Under the pieces are notes generated by a model, which worked only from the letters and a program-made list of their open reading frames with translations, did not search any database and had not been told where the DNA came from. 64,000 nucleotides of DNA from Streptomyces sp. S3(2020) (GTDB taxonomy: Bacteria; Actinomycetota; Actinomycetes; Streptomycetales; Streptomycetaceae): positions 1 to 64,000 of the forward strand of contig NZ_JABERD010000002.1 in assembly GCF_013044505.1 (NCBI RefSeq). Reading direction: 5' to 3'. The stretch's first letter is position 1. Each line of letters starts with the position of its first letter. Positions 63,735 to 64,000 of this stretch are shown one piece after another. The position numbers and the translations under genes are program-made.

Positions 63735-64000
63735 ATGCACCTCAACCCTTACGGCGAGGATGCCGTGAATCTCGCCGCCGACCTGGCCAACCGCCGCCCG
63801 GCGAGCACCGGGGAACTGACCGACCGCTGCCGTGCCGCCGGTCTGGTGGTGGAAGGTCCGGCCACGCCGGAGGACCTGGAGCGCACAGCGCTCGTACTGG
63901 ACGCCTGGGAGAAGGTCGTCGACACCACGGACGAGCACGAGCGCGCGGAGCTGGTCAACCGGATGCTCGCCGCGGCCGCCGCCTACCCGCGGATGACCAA
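63735..64000 (+). CDS. CGNR zinc-finger/ABATE-domain regulator, C-terminus outside window
   Basis: The first 88 or so residues are visible: MHLNPYGEDAVNLAADLANR, then ELTDRCRAAGLVVEGPATPEDL and AWEKVVDTTDEHERAELVN. This is the N-terminal stress-response domain of proteins that end in a CGNR zinc finger, which act as putative DNA-binding regulators. The gene runs off the right edge, so the zinc finger itself is not seen. Confidence 0.8.
   Translation, partial: MHLNPYGEDAVNLAADLANRRPASTGELTDRCRAAGLVVEGPATPEDLERTALVLDAWEKVVDTTDEHERAELVNRMLAAAAAYPRMT

Overview
The window looks like chromosomal DNA of a Streptomyces-type actinomycete. Base composition is very GC-rich, GTG starts are common, many gene pairs overlap by ATGA or GTGA, and the families are typical of that group: a TerD protein, an Rv1733c-like membrane protein, DUF4865, an RsbW-like ATPase, a SpoIIE phosphatase, a CGNR protein and a DmdR-type iron box. 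Most genes are ordinary housekeeping, regulatory and transport genes. No intact biosynthetic cluster, prophage, insertion sequence, tRNA, rRNA or CRISPR array was seen.

Layout. 1-8 kb: edge-truncated terD-like gene with a perfect inverted repeat at the window start, a Pro/Gln/Tyr-rich small protein, a MOSC protein, a membrane protein, a large beta-helix/AAA+ ATPase and a membrane-embedded alpha/beta hydrolase. 8-18.5 kb: DeoR regulator, SRPBCC protein, PLP cysteine synthase/desulfhydrase-like enzyme, anti-sigma-type ATPase, a SHOCT/ATPase/FtsX-permease operon divergent from a TetR gene, a DUF4865/phosphotriesterase pair and a damaged DUF1272 gene. 18.5-24 kb: a GNAT gene, then a long ketol-acid reductoisomerase that reads like the plant plastid enzyme, divergent from an IlvY-like LysR gene; then RpiB-like, LuxR, SDR and XRE genes. 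24-32.7 kb: ROK, AlkB, RlmG-like methyltransferase, a sugar-phosphate pair (class II aldolase and SIS isomerase) under a divergent DeoR gene, and GH15.

32.7-45 kb: a scar in which two siderophore genes, a hydroxylamine-forming monooxygenase and a FecCD permease, are each missing their 5' part and are joined head to head at a 12-bp palindrome. Next come a copper locus (CsoR-like boxes, a secreted metal-associated protein, CopA), a DJ-1/LysR pair, an M43 metalloprotease, and an iron-boxed siderophore importer (binding protein, two permeases, ATPase). 45-50 kb: amidohydrolase, IclR regulator and the three lower meta-cleavage enzymes (hydratase, acylating acetaldehyde dehydrogenase, hydroxy-oxovalerate aldolase), so that 2-oxopent-4-enoate would become pyruvate and acetyl-CoA. 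50-60 kb: TetR, SpoIIE phosphatase, lipoprotein, GntR, proline iminopeptidase-like hydrolase, an in-frame chimera of a peptide-binding protein with an OppF-type ATPase tail, an acyl-CoA-dehydrogenase-like flavoenzyme, an atypical response regulator and an acyltransferase. 60-64 kb: a cobalamin riboswitch leading a BtuCDF-like importer with a 9-bp tandem repeat between genes, then GNAT and an edge-truncated CGNR gene.

The most unusual items are the plant-like reductoisomerase with its IlvY partner, the two multi-gene deletion scars (about 33.6 kb and 56.1-56.2 kb), and several strong operator-like palindromes. I did not find a convincing entirely new multigene system. All calls come from reading the sequence; no searches were run.
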